Shown here in pieces: positions 20,601-31,154 of a stretch of 64,000 bases of DNA. The position numbers and the translations under genes are program-made. The notes beneath the pieces were generated by a model that was not told the origin of the DNA, did no database searches, and worked only from the letters and a program-made list of their open reading frames with translations. Source of the stretch: Watersipora subatra. Taxonomy: Eukaryota; Bryozoa; Gymnolaemata; Cheilostomatida; Watersiporidae. The stretch covers positions 22,337,243 to 22,401,242 of the forward strand of contig NC_088709.1 of assembly GCF_963576615.1 (NCBI RefSeq), read 5' to 3'. The stretch's first letter is position 1; every line of letters starts with the position of its first letter.

Positions 20601-23258
20601 GTGAAACAAAAGACTGGCTCTTCTTTCTTAAGTAGAAAGTGTTTAAGTTATGTATTTCGAAGTGTATGTGCAAGTACACTCAAGTACACTCATACCCCGA
20701 GTACAGCGGAATGACAGGCCATAAAGGATCTTCTGCTACTCAACTTAGTCATCAGCAGTATCTTAGCGGTCTGGAAAGCCTGACATTCGAACAGTGGGGT
20801 TGGGATAAATCCGCAAAACAGTCACTAATCGTAACGAGAAGGTTATTGCATGTACTTTAAAGATGTACTTACACCAAATTTTAGTAGATTTTATTAGAAA
20901 ATATCGATATTTTTCTATCACTTGCGACTGTTTTTGATGGTAATAACCATAACAACCAGTGATGTCATTATGCAAGTATTTTCCCTCGGAGCGTTTAGCC
21001 GCGATCAAGTTGTCTATTTTAATCTTGCGACATCTTAACAATCAGATTACCTCAAATATAAAAAATTATCGCAAATGATAGAAAAATATCGATAATTTCC
21101 GATAAAATTTACTAAAATTTTGTAAGTTCATCGTTAAGCTCCTTTCTGGAAAATCAATTTAACAGGCTAGTCTACGAATTGTTGTCGTATTGGCTAGCAA
21201 GATATTACTTTACAATCCTTGCTTATGTAGCGTGTGATAGGAGTTTTAAAATTAATAAGGATTTTTACAAAGAAATATTCAAATCAAACAGAGGTACTAT
21301 ATGCCAAAAATGATCCCTGAATATATTTTATTTTTTACTACTAGTCATCAGTTACTACTAGTCGTCAGTTACTACTAGCCATCGGTTATTACTAATCATC
21401 GGTTACTACTTGTCATCGGTTACTACTAGTCATCAGTTACTACTAGTCATCGGTTACTACTAATCATCGGTTACTACTAATCATCGGTTACTACTAGTCA
21501 TTGGTTACTACTAGTCATCGGTTACTACTAGTCATCAGTTAATACTAGTCATCGGTTACTACTAATCATCGGTTACTACTAGTCATCGGTTACTACTAGT
21601 CATCAGTTACTACTAGTCATCGGTTACTACTAGTCATCAGTTACTACTAGTCATCAGTTACTACTAGTCATCAGTTACTGCCAGTCATCAGTTACTACTA
21701 GTCATCAGTTACTACTAGTCATCGGTTACTACTAGTCATCAGTTACTACTAGTCATCAGTTACTGCCAGTCATCAGTTACTACTAGTCATCAGTTACTAC
21801 TAGTCATCAGTTACTACTAGTCATCAGTTACTGCCAGTCATCAGTTACTGCCAGTCATCAGTTACTACTAGTCATCAGTTACTACTAATCATCAGTTACT
21901 GCTAGTCATCGGTTACTACTAGTTATCAGTTACTACTAGTCATCAATTACTGCCAGTCATCAGTTTCTACTAGTTATCAGTTTCTATCAGTAGTTGATTG
22001 CCACCTGCTACTGATTTCAATGCTTTCAAATGCAATCGAGTGCAGCTCAACTTTTGTTTGTTAATGTACTTACATGACTTGTGTTCATTGTACGGATCAG
22101 AAAAAATAGTTTTTGGAATGAATCGACTGGTTGAATGGTTTGTTGTAGGTGCTCTGATAAATATCGCTCTAGTCACCACTTTCCTCACTTTCCAAATTAC
22201 TCAAGATAATCTCTACATATACTTTATACTTGCTGGCTTCTGGGGAATGGCTGATGCTATCTGGCAAACACAGATAAATGGTAAGTCAGTGCTTCTACTG
22301 TCATAGAAATCTGTCGTCTAAATCTACCATGTATACTTGTCATGGTGTCGGTGTTTGACTGTTCAATGCGCCATCTTTCTGCCATGAAAGCAGCCTTAGT
22401 GACTAATGGGATCAGAGTTTTGACTAGTACTAGCTTTTAACTAAATAATGATTATAGAGTTTGGCCTAATCAAAGCAGACGACGACGTATTCTTTCAAGA
22501 AAATCAAGGCTCAAACATGGGGTAAAAATTAGAATAACAATTAGTACAAGTATATTGCAAATATTCATGAATTCAATTCAATGAAAAATATCAAATATTT
22601 TTCTATTTAATTGCTACGGTAAGTATGATATGATTAAACTAGTTTATATTTTAAATGAATTTATAAATATGATATAAAACACAAGGATAACCTTGACAAC
22701 AGACGTCTTGCAACTATCACTCTGCCTTAGCATCTTATGGAAACGCAGTTCGTTTATCAGCCAAGCATAGCGCTTGGACAACTATAGGGGTCGCTATGCT
22801 ATCGTTGCATAGAAACATAGCAATACTTGAGTAGCTGAGACGAGTAGATAGTCAAAGCGAGCTTTGGGCACTCCCTGAAGTTGTACCTGATATAGAAACA
22901 ATAATTCTAAGTTCTGCTACCATATCCCTGTTGTCGATGCCCTGTAGAAAGACAATTTCTAACTAACCTGGCAGTGTTTCCTTATTCATTTTTGTACTCT
23001 CAGCAACTGTTGTATGCGTTTGCCAACATTGTAGCTTTATACGGAGTATTATTTAAAGACAGCCACGAAGCAGCCTTCTCCAACTACAGACTATGGGAGT
23101 CTATCGGGTTCATCATAGCCTTTGGCTACCAGAGTAGGCTGTGCTTGCCCATCAAAGCCTACATTCTTCTCGTTTTCCTTGGTTTAGGAATTATGGGCTT
23201 TAGTATAGTTGAATGGCAAGAGAGAAGAAATAAAACCAACAAAATGAATGTTAACTAA
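11542..23258 (+). CDS. unc-93A-like: UNC93A-like membrane protein (spliced, 5' part not found)
   Basis: UNC93-family proteins are multi-pass membrane proteins related to major-facilitator transporters; UNC-93 of nematodes regulates a potassium channel. Coding exons recognised: 11542-11642, 18212-18295, 18563-18808, 22046-22280 and 23035-23258. The last four join in phase. Family landmarks are ASWALFIPAAIILGLGAAPLW (membrane helix), the luminal Cys loop ELAKCGKGFCPQ, LYMLAGIYTGCACLAV, LTMYSGLEQAFFASDYTQ, LAGFWGMADAIWQTQIN, ALYGVLF and NYRLWESIGFIIAFGY. The stop is at 23256-23258 and AATAAA at 23490-23495. Missing are the first three helices and the region between GAAPLW and the Cys loop, where family members have a conserved FGIFF-type helix. 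Between DYTQ and the DLCSLYG stretch about 16 residues appear to be lacking. Either I cannot see the exons or the gene is damaged. Confidence 0.85.
11979..12001. repeat. (TCAC)n microsatellite
   Basis: About six tandem TCAC units. Confidence 0.85.
12070..12634. repeat. 21-bp minisatellite, about 27 copies
   Basis: Unit ACATCCTTCTGTTGAGTTAA plus C, with the HpaI palindrome GTTAAC at each junction. Left copies are near-identical, while right copies alternate two or three variants. Because the unit is a multiple of three, long frames exist on both strands (VELTYPS on plus, MLTQQKD on minus). I do not call these genes. It lies in an UNC93 intron. Confidence 0.9.
12640..13450. other. Intron sequence, nothing recognised
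   Basis: Short overlapping frames on both strands but no family motif and no codon-like bias. Confidence 0.4.
13452..13622. mobile_element. Half copy of TTAA MITE family
   Basis: TTGTAATCACATTTCCACAT through TTTTGTTGCAAGTCAACCTT matches the right ends of the elements at 16076-16961 and 45566-46446. Only one end is present. Confidence 0.75.
13625..15847. other. Intron sequence, nothing recognised
   Basis: I searched this stretch for the missing UNC93 helices without finding them. Around 15490-15610 the word GCCGAG recurs several times in a loose 40-50 base rhythm. Confidence 0.35.
15848..16071 (+). mobile_element. Helitron 5' fragment
   Basis: It begins A/TCTATATATATAAATCTCAG followed by a GTTTGTCTGTCTG-like run, the same start as the other Helitrons here. 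It is cut off by the TTAA MITE that begins at 16076. Confidence 0.65.
16076..16961. mobile_element. 886-bp MITE with TTAA target duplication
   Basis: Left end AGGTTGACTTGC and right end GCAGTCAACTG are inverted. TTAA stands on both sides (16072-16075 and 16962-16965). The terminal inverted repeat runs on for about 150 bases, and a second full copy lies at 45566-46446 in the opposite direction. TTAA duplication suggests a piggyBac or Kolobok relative; no transposase is present. Confidence 0.85.
16966..18211. other. Intron sequence, nothing recognised
   Basis: No exon, repeat or RNA gene recognised. Confidence 0.35.
18212..18295 (+). CDS. UNC93A-like exon b
   Basis: Acceptor GTCTTAG, donor GTAAGT at 18296. 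Encodes 28 residues with CGKGFC and an Asn-rich NNTNLDRPSDEK stretch, as in the luminal loop before the next helix. Phase 0 at both ends. Confidence 0.85.
18563..18808 (+). CDS. UNC93A-like exon c
   Basis: Acceptor CTCTTTGCAG, donor GTAGGA at 18809. 82 codons, phase 0 at both ends. It holds the helix LYMLAGIYTGCACLAVIIVG, a short basic cytoplasmic loop, and SGLEQAFFASDYTQ. Confidence 0.9.
18809..19714. other. Intron sequence, nothing recognised
   Basis: Includes AT-rich microsatellite-like TATATTATATCATATAC near 18935. No exon found for the missing family segment after DYTQ. Confidence 0.35.
19715..19827 (+). repeat. Dispersed repeat, copy 1
   Basis: TCATCTTCAGATCTGTCTAT through AAGTAATAGCAGCCAATATT matches, inverted, 62545-62702. 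Probably an unclassified old transposon fragment. Confidence 0.7.
20861..21133. mobile_element. 273-bp MITE with TTAA target duplication
   Basis: About 65-bp inverted ends, AGATGTACTTACACCAAATT on the left and TTTTGTAAGTTCATCG on the right, each containing AAAATATCGAT. TTAA flanks both sides (20857-20860 and 21134-21137). It is distinct from the 0.9-kb TTAA family. It lies in an UNC93 intron. Confidence 0.8.
21341..21990. repeat. 17-bp minisatellite, about 38 copies
   Basis: Unit CAGTTACTACTAGTCAT, with CGGTT, ACTAATC and ACTGCCAGTC variants arranged partly in a higher-order order. Each unit holds the palindrome ACTAGT. It ends about 55 bases before the acceptor of UNC93 exon d. Confidence 0.95.
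22046..22280 (+). CDS. UNC93A-like exon d
   Basis: Ends at a GTAAGT donor (22281) in phase 1. The acceptor chosen is CGAGTGCAG (22037-22045) because it joins exon c in phase and adds DLCSLYG, which resembles the family's DALCSxLYG. A second possible acceptor is TTTGTTGTAG at 22148. It encodes two membrane helices with LAGFWGMADAIWQTQIN. A 17-bp minisatellite ends about 55 bases upstream. Confidence 0.8.
22281..23034. other. Last UNC93A-like intron
   Basis: AT-rich; nothing else recognised. Confidence 0.4.
23035..23258 (+). CDS. UNC93A-like terminal exon
   Basis: Acceptor CAACATTGTAG at 23024-23034. The junction restores IN-ALYGVLF. Encodes ANYRLWE-like and GFIIAFGY motifs, the last helix and a basic tail ending NKMNVN. 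The 3' UTR carries AATAAA at 23490. Confidence 0.9.
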
Positions 23259-23489
23259 CAGTACCATGTTTTAGGTGTGATTGGCTATTGAGTGTTAATC
23301 AGAACGCATCCAATTTAACAGGTTTTTAGTCGGAATTGTTTACTCTTGCCTTCTGTGTACTTCCGATGCCAAACTCAAGACCAAGCGATTTTATGACACA
23401 TTATTGATTACAAGTTATGCGTATGAATATCTGTACAGGAATCATGTAAATACATTGTATGCAACAGTTATTATTCATTGTACTTTAGC

Positions 23490-23495
23490 AATAAA
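23490..23495 (+). terminator. Poly(A) signal of UNC93A-like gene
   Basis: AATAAA 232 bases after the stop codon, the first good signal downstream. Confidence 0.6.
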
Positions 23496-23924
23496 AATCA
23501 TAACCTACAAGTTTATATACTTCTTTACATGAGTATTTAATGCACTTTTTAAACAATTTTCTGTAAAACATAAATCTGTGTTTTTGTGCAAGCAGTAGAA
23601 AACCATTTTTATGCTACTGGTTTGGATTAGTGCTATAGTAACATCATACACCTATATCTAGCCACAACTGATGTTAGAACTGAAAAAAGCTGTTCAAAAA
23701 ATGCAGCTGAGCAGGCATCAATTTGGTCTACAGTATTGCATATAAGTTAGTAGCGAGCAAAGGCTGTGGTACTAGTAGAGGGCAAGCCCAATAAGGCTGT
23801 CTGCTTCAACTTCAAGTTTTAGACTTAAAAGACGTTAAAAGAGTGTTTAAACTGTAATTTTAAAATCCATTTATGGTTTATAAACTTATGTCTTCTCTAA
23901 CATGATGGGCTAATTGGCAGCCTT

Positions 23925-24234
23925 ATATCTCAATTTAGACTCCATCTTATGGCCACCTTGCCATACTACGAAATAACTGTGGACATACTTATTACACTTG
24001 CCAATCTTCAATGGCATATAAGACTGCCAGTGTACTAAAAAATACATGCCCAGACTTCTCTAAAATGTTATAAATATATATTGTATAAGCATAATCAAAC
24101 TCATAGCCCACACAGAGATAAACACACAACTTCATTTAAAAGTTAGAGTGGTAAATGCTGCCTATGTTCATTTAAAATAAATGTTCTGTGCAAAAACTTT
24201 TTGATCACCTGTGTAATGCCAGTCACACAGCTAG
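23925..24234 (+). mobile_element. Helitron 3' fragment
   Basis: It ends GTGTAATGCCAGTCACACAG then CTAG followed by T, the CTRR/T end of Helitrons. Internal TTACACTTGCCAATCTTCA matches the fragment at 15848-16071. The 5' end is not clear. Confidence 0.55.
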
Positions 24235-26541
24235 TTTAAAAAAACCCGCTGCAAACCACAACACCTGAGATATTGTAAAGGTGTGAGGTAAAAGAGAATG
24301 TCCTAACTGGTAATAATAGAATATGACAAATTAAGTTTTGTTTAGGCACAACACTTGCTTTATAAAAAGAAAACCAAACTGTGACACCTTTTAAATAATT
24401 ACTCCCAGAAGCAGTCTAAGTTTAGCGTTGGAAATACGTACAGCTGCGGTAAGAACTAATATAACATGAACATTTTCAAGCCTGGGCCTAAAGGAATTAG
24501 AAATATGTTTTCACCTAATCCTATGACTGAGTAAACTTGGATTCGTAGTTTCGCTTTGTGTTTACGTACTTATGGTTTACGAAAATTTAAAATTTTTTGG
24601 ACCCCTGGTGTGGTGATGGACTTTAGTACAATTCTGATGTTTCAAGTTGATTGGACTATTAGTTTTTCTGATATAGGAAAAATACCGACAACACTTATAC
24701 ATGAATAAAAAATGGCTGTCGACAGAACAGTAGTTCAGTGTGTACTTCCGGTTCATGTAGCATCACCAAACTTTGATCGATTTATAGAGCATAAATTGTC
24801 AGCATAATTCAAAGGTTTCAAGTTGAGTTAGCAATTAGTTCTGGAAAATATGAAAGACGCTTCTAATTGACAAAGAAATAGTGTCATCAGAACATTAATT
24901 TCTAGTGACACGCTGTTTAAATTCTCAGTAATGAAGATAATAACTAAACAAGCTAACTAAAATGCTTTTCCTCAGCAGCAAGAGCTTTACCATAAAACTA
25001 AATGAATTTATTTTTCTATTTATAAAAATATACACACTATATCAGGCTCGGTGTACACCAACCATCATGTTTTTTCAGTTACCTCTTAAACATAACATTT
25101 TTAAAAAGGTATGAAAAAAAACTATTTACTCCATTTTATTTCTGCTTTTTTTATTGAGTTCTGCAAGCTTTGAGCTTCAATATGAAAGTCAGGTCAAAAG
25201 CGTTGCGCTATTTTAAGTATTTTGCCAGTAGATTGAAAGTTGTTAACGGTCTAAGATCAGGAGGCTTGCTTGTGTACGCAAGAGGCTTGCTTGCGTGTAT
25301 ATAAGGTTAGCCTCAAAGTATTAAGGCGTGTTAAGGACAGCTAGTTATGACAGCTGTAGTGAGGTGATCTTTTACACTATATTATTATTTTATAAAGAAC
25401 ATAGCACGAGATCGACAGTGTGTATTTGTTATAACTGTATACCCCTTAATCGTTCATAAATTAAAGCCCAGAAGCTTTTATCATCCTCTGGAAAAACTTT
25501 TCACAACCATCAGCACTACAAAAATCGGTAAAAAACTTTGCTAAAGCTTATACGACCTCCTGAAATTGTTGCGTTTAATCATAAATATATAAACTTAGAT
25601 TGGCCAATAGTTAGACACCATTAGTTTGACACCAGCATTACAAACCCACACGGATTATTTAGATAAGTCAAGTGTCAATAAAATACTTGAGTCTTGTCAG
25701 GTCCTTGATCACATCTGTAGGACCTTTGTCAATGTGTAAGCCATGAGCCCCCAGTAAAGCTGGAAGAATGTTGCGAGTCGTGAACAGACAATTCCTACCT
25801 ATTTGCTTTTATACTGAAACATGTCTTACACATTACACAGGCCTTCAAACTTTAGTACGTTCTTCATAGTCTACTTTCTTTGAAGAAAAAGTTGATACTA
25901 AACTAGAGGTTTGAAATTCAACTGTTTCAGAAAACTGGTAGGTAAGCTATGTAAGAATGCATAATGGAGTAACAGATGCCTGCTGTTCTCTTCCTTTGGA
26001 CAAGCCCTATTTTTGTCTGGAGATGAAAATTTCCTTATTAAACCAATTCCTCTAAATAAGGTGAAGGCCAATATGACATCTGAACTTTGTTAAATTCTTA
26101 AACACGCACAACATTTGAAGAATCTCTTGAATACAGATGTGGAAGCTGTTGAAACTGATGAGCCAGATGCTGAAGCCGATGCCATGGATGAGAATACGTG
26201 TAAATTTTAATTCTCATTAGGTGAATGCCTGACGTTACACAAGTAATAAAAAGGTTTTGCTTAGAAAATTTATTTTCAACTATGATGTACAACATAAATT
26301 TACCATTTTAAATAAAGGTGTGTGTTTATTTCCATGTGTGTCCGGCCAATGCATGATTCAAATATTTGAAAACTCGAAGCATAGGTAGCTAAAGCAGATT
26401 GTTAAAAAACATTTCTCACTTCTTATGCTACACATTCGTTCAGAATTGAAAACAGTTTATAAACAGTGGCAGTTAATGTAGTTGTCATTGCATGGCTATG
26501 TATTTTACCCAACAAATTTTAGTAACATATGCTAGTCTAAA
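24235..26541. other. Intergenic, mostly unrecognised
   Basis: A short match (25583-25612, CATAAATATATAAACTTAGA) to the P-like element end is the only repeat I could place. No exons recognised. Confidence 0.35.
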
Positions 26542-26972
26542 TCTATAAAAATCTCATTGTTCGTCTGCCTGTCGTTCTTGTGTCCAATTATAGCGCTGAA
26601 GTTTTAGGAACGAAAAATCTAGATTTGAACTCTAAACCTGCAGTTCAGAGACCGGTGTGCTCCCGCTAGCATTAAACGTGAAGCCATAACAGAAGAAATA
26701 TGCATGCCATACGTGAGAAAAAGTTCTTAAACTCACATGGCCAACAAGACTATTGTAATCGGCACAGAGCTGCAGTAGGTACTGCATCCGGTACAGTATG
26801 AATTACACAGAAATAAACACGGTACACAGAAATAAACAAAAAAACACCTAAATTAGAAAATTAATTAAGAAAATTAAAAATTAGAATGATTAATGTTGTA
26901 TATTTTGATTAAAAGTAAATTTTCTGTGGAAAAACCTTTATAGTATCCGTGCAATGCCGGGCATTTAGCTAG
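26542..26972 (+). mobile_element. Non-autonomous Helitron, 431 bp
   Basis: Starts A/TCTATAAAAATCTCATTGTT. Ends CCGTGCAATGCCGGGCATTT followed by AGCTAG/T, that is, a hairpin-forming CCGGGC block and the CTAG terminus. Insertion between A and T, no target duplication, 5' TC and 3' CTRR are Helitron hallmarks. There is no Rep/helicase coding. Confidence 0.8.
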
Positions 26973-28164
26973 TCTTTACTATAATAAAAGCCGTGTCCAA
27001 AGCTGTCTGAAGCCAGCTTGTACTTATAATCATTGCATTACATGTCAAGGTTAACTTGAAGCGTGCTCGCCATAACCGATAGCATTTTTGCAAGCGCCGC
27101 TTAAGTATGTGCACAATTATCCCGTATTATAGCAAATACAGCGCAGCATATGAATAGCACGCCGGTCTACAGAACAGGTGGTTCTGAGCTCAGATCTAGT
27201 GCCAAGCGGTTTTCAATTCCTAAAACTTTAACGCTATAGCTGGACATACGAATAAGAGACTACAAACCCTTACGTCCATATCCATGGACTACTGAATGCC
27301 CAACATTGTTCGAGCAATCGAAAGGTTTTGCACAGAAAATTTATTTTTATTTAACATAAACAAAATTTGCCATTCTCATTTTTAAATTTCATATCACGAG
27401 AAGTGTTTTGTGCACTTCAACTAGATTTAGAGGAAAAATATGACAACTGTAAATGTGTTTAAAAGTGAAACAATAAGCAAGTAAGGGCTAGAGAAAGTCT
27501 GTTCTACTACAAAGCAAAATGATTTCATACTGATACAATTAATACACACTGAAAAAACAAAATAAAAATCATAAATGTGTTGAATTAATAATGTCAAAGA
27601 GCTCATAGAAGTGGGTGTATAAAAAAGATGACTTTTGCAGCAGAAGCTGTTCATCAAAACTTTGAATACAACAATACTGGTACAAACATAAAGATGACAT
27701 GTCAGAAATACACGTGAATAAATACACTGAAGGAGTAAATAGTAAGAGGGTACATTGTCTGACTGAATGGAGGGAGAAAGTAGAAACAAATTCTACTCAA
27801 GATGATGCAACATACAACTGTCCATGTGAAAAGTTTTTTTTTGTTTTTGCAGTTTATTAGTTGCTAGTAGTAGCAGCTTATCGCGTGGAGAATGTTCCGA
27901 GATCAAATTGAAAAAAGTTAAAAAAGGTAATGCAAATAAGGCTTTTTAAAAACTTTCAAAAGAAAAGCAAACACAAAATGTAATATTAATTAACAATAAC
28001 AATATCTACTTGCAGCAGCTTGTAACCTGAAATCGCGACTAGAAGTAAGTGGTAATACAACTATGATATGCAAAGCCGATGCAGTGCGGGAAAACAGTGC
28101 TAATACAATATTGTAATAAACAATAGATTTTTCGAAGTTGAAATAGTTTTATTTTGTGTCATCA
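26973..28164. other. Intergenic, Helitron debris at left
   Basis: 26985-27270 contains scattered Helitron-like words (TATGTGCACAATTATCCC, GCTATAGCTGGACATACGAA). The rest is unassigned. Confidence 0.35.
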
Positions 28165-28375
28165 AAGATTGGAAGTATGTGCACAATTTATTCCATGGCA
28201 TCGCAAGTAGGTCATGTGGTGCAGTGAAGAGCACGGCTGTCTGCACAACCAAATTCAAAAATTAATTCAGTGCCACGCAGGTTTTTCATTGCTAAAATTC
28301 AATGGCTATGACTGGACACACGAACAATAGACAGACCAACAAAAGACAAACACTGAGATTTATGTATACATATGC
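28165..28375 (-). mobile_element. Helitron 5' fragment
   Basis: Reads on the minus strand from TAAATCTCAGTGTTTGTC, the Helitron start seen at 15848, through CATAGCCATTGAATTTTAGC. No terminus on the other side. Confidence 0.5.
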
Positions 28376-28410
28376 AAATCTTATAGATATAACATAAATA
28401 AATATAAATA

Positions 28411-29530
28411 CAGTCAAACATGGATAACTCGAACTTCAAGGGACCGAGCAAAAGTGTTCGAATTATCAGAGCATTCAAGTTATCAGAGCACTGTCACAAG
28501 TCCATATATTTGCTTATTTATTAGTAGATACATGTACATATACAAACTATAATATAAATCAAAAGCACAAATGGCTTGTTTCAAACTAAATGCTTCTAAT
28601 GTAAAGTTTAAAATGTTTTCATGAAAAAGTATAGAGATTTTTCTATCACTTGAGATTGGTTTGTTGTTTGAGGTGATGTTATTGCCAGGACGTTTTTCAG
28701 ATTGACATTGGCAAAACTTGATCGTTGTTGAAATGCTCAAAAGAAAAGACATATTTTTCTTTTGGGGTTTTACCCACGATCAATTTTGCCGTTTTTTCTT
28801 GAAGTTTATGCAGATTACCTTACTTTACCTGGGATTCGTTAAGAGCAACACTCCGAGGCAGTTCAATTAAAAGTTTTACGAGGTTTTACGGTACATTCTA
28901 TATTACTCACGCTTTTTTAATAGATACTTATTGAATGTACACACGTATTCTGTGTTTAGGTCAAACGATGAATAGTTTTTTGTAGCTCAGACAACGTATA
29001 CGTTTAATTACAACATTTTGTAAGATGTTTTAAACATTCAACATTCCGACGTTGATTCAACACGGAATCAACGTCGGAAAACTATTCATCACGGGCTAGC
29101 CGAGTCACGCACTCAAGGATTTTCGCCACGCACATACAAAACAACATGCGATTTTTGTTTTGTATGTGCGTGGCGAAAATTATTGCGCGCGTGACCCGGC
29201 TAGCCCGTGCTATTCATCGTATCACAGTATAAATCAAATTTCACCAAACTTTTAGAAAAGTCGTTGACAAAAATATTTTGCCGATGGTGATAATAACGAC
29301 GCTGATGAATTACGAAAAGATGAAGTTTACCTCTATGGCTTTGAATAAAGTGATTTTCTAAAGCAAAAACAACCGTTTCGGTAGCTGTTGGGCAAAAAAC
29401 AGTTCAAATTAACAGTGTTGAGTTCGAGTTATCTATAGCAATTTATCATTACGTGGGAACGGACCAAAGGAAATGTTCGAATTAACCATGTGTTCGAGCT
29501 ATCCGTGGACAAGTTATCCATGTTTGACTG
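28411..29530. mobile_element. 1.12-kb pogo/Tigger-like non-autonomous element
   Basis: Ends CAGTCAAACATGGATAACTC and its inverse, ending TTATCCATGTTTGACTG, with TA on both sides (28409-28410 and 29531-29532). CAGT...ACTG ends and TA duplication fit the Tc1/mariner-pogo group. No transposase. It contains a nested 120-bp element (29090-29209) and a short hairpin at about 29046-29077. Confidence 0.85.
29090..29209. mobile_element. 120-bp hAT-like MITE nested in the pogo-like element
   Basis: Inverted ends CACGGGCTAGCC and GGCTAGCCCGTG, with inner arms TTTTCGCCACGCACATACAA pairing. CTATTCAT flanks both sides exactly (29082-29089 and 29210-29217), an 8-bp duplication. Confidence 0.9.
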
Positions 29531-29561
29531 TATATAAAAGCTACCAGGTATAAATATATAT

Positions 29562-29954
29562 ATACTCGTGAAATGCCCAGCATTGCACGGATATTAAAAA
29601 TCGGCTTATAAACAGTGACATGTAATGCAGTTGCCTGCCACGTGCCAGTAGCCTGGCACATTGCCAATGTGTAAGCTGGTACATGTATTGCTAAACTTAC
29701 TAATAAGAGCCATGAGAGCAAGCATAAAATGATGTTGCGTCATAACGCAGAGCGATATGCGCATTTTCACACACATAGCGACATAAATCATCCAATGGAT
29801 CCATCAGTTTCGTGTAGCTCAATGGTCCAGCTTATTATTTGGGGAACGGGAGGTTCCGGAATCAAATCTTCTGCGATACGGACTTTTCATTCCAAGATTT
29901 TAATAGCTAAATCTGGTCAAACCGAATCACGCACAAACTTTTGAGATTTATAGA
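29562..29954 (-). mobile_element. Non-autonomous Helitron, about 390 bp
   Basis: Reads on the minus strand from A/TCTATAAATCTCAAAAGTTT to TTAATATCCGTGCAATGCTG near 29575. The CTAG end is mutated. Same family as 48690-49071 and 49782-50181, sharing TGGCAGGCAACTGCATTACA-like sequence. Confidence 0.7.
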
Positions 29955-31154
29955 TATGAGTGTGTCATGAACAAAAAACTCCTTTGTTAGAGGCCTCAAG
30001 AGCACTTAGCAAAGTGGTCAGTGTAAAGATGACTCTAGTACCGCGATATGTAATGACACTCATTTTATCTGATTACCATCAACCTTTACACCGAGAGTAT
30101 GAATAAATTTACAATAAAGCTTCAAAACAAATTTCAACGGAACCAATGTTGTATGGCAATGGCGTAAACAAACAACCTGCACTCTTCGTTCAGATGATGC
30201 TACAAGTGACATTGTGCCAAGTCTTAGTAATGTTAGTGGATGTTACGTGGGCATGTTAAAGATCCACCTCTGTCCTTCGAACATTGGGCAGGTGAAATGG
30301 CGACCTGGCTCTGTCAGACTACAGGTGTTGCACCGGCATCCCTTCAGATTAATCTGACAGTTCCAGAAATGGTACACACTGAGAACTGGGTCACCTCTAC
30401 TCTACCATACTGCTCGACCCAAGCACGCATCGCTAAAATGCAAGTCATTGTCGGTTCCCGACAGACAGCAAGCCACTTGGCAATGTTATATTCCAATCTT
30501 ACTAGCCTACTGTCCTACTATAACGGCAATAGTTGTACCATTAGCTATTTTATAACTTTAATGAAGTTATTTTCCTGTAAATGTGAGATTCAATAAATTT
30601 ATGCATAGTTATTATTGCACATGGTAAAACACATGGTGGAAGTATAACTCCTAATATAGAAGACAATTTATTTCCTATTCAAGAAATACGGAAATTTTTT
30701 TTTCGATCATGCTTATCAAGCTAAGTGATGTAAATACTACAGCAAAATCCTTATTACATTATTATTTATTATTATTACATTATTTCTGTAAAACAAAATT
30801 CAATGATATGCTTTGGATGTTATAAATTATAAAATAAATGGTATGACGATACAATAAGCTCAGATGATGGATAGATAAAAATGTTTACATGATTATTTAG
30901 CACAAAGAAACAAAGTGATGAAGATGAGCAGCTACTAATTAGTAATCATATACAAGCAATTCTGATATTACCGCACCCACTAAGCAACATGATTGGATAA
31001 GTAAAAAGTCACAGGAAACATCAAACAGTCAACGCAGTAGAGGCAGAAGTCTATATCAAATAGCTCCATGTTTACAAGTAAAACTGCAGGGATAATGCAT
31101 TACTTCAACCTCTTTCAAAAAGCATGTTTTATGAAACTCCTTAAGTACGAGGAG
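29955..31154. other. Intergenic; possible exon at about 30198-30596
   Basis: A 118-codon plus-strand frame (30240-30596) ends just before AATAAA at about 30590. An overlapping frame after an acceptor-like TTCGTTCAG at 30192 also reads open for about 50 codons. Neither resembles a known family; the two frames compete, so no gene is called. Confidence 0.25.

Noticed and set aside
21341-21990. Possible CRISPR-like array
   Set aside because: Units are contiguous 17-mers without unique spacers, in an animal intron: a minisatellite.
27427-27789. 120-codon hydrophobic frame on the minus strand
   Set aside because: Cys- and Phe-rich composition expected from AT-rich DNA, with no family motif or gene context.
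28981-29000. tRNA-like word GTAGCTCAGACAACG
   Set aside because: No A and B box pair and no cloverleaf in the neighbourhood; it lies inside a pogo-like element.
30240-30596. 118-codon plus-strand frame before AATAAA
   Set aside because: A competing overlapping frame is equally open and neither resembles a known protein; kept only as a note.
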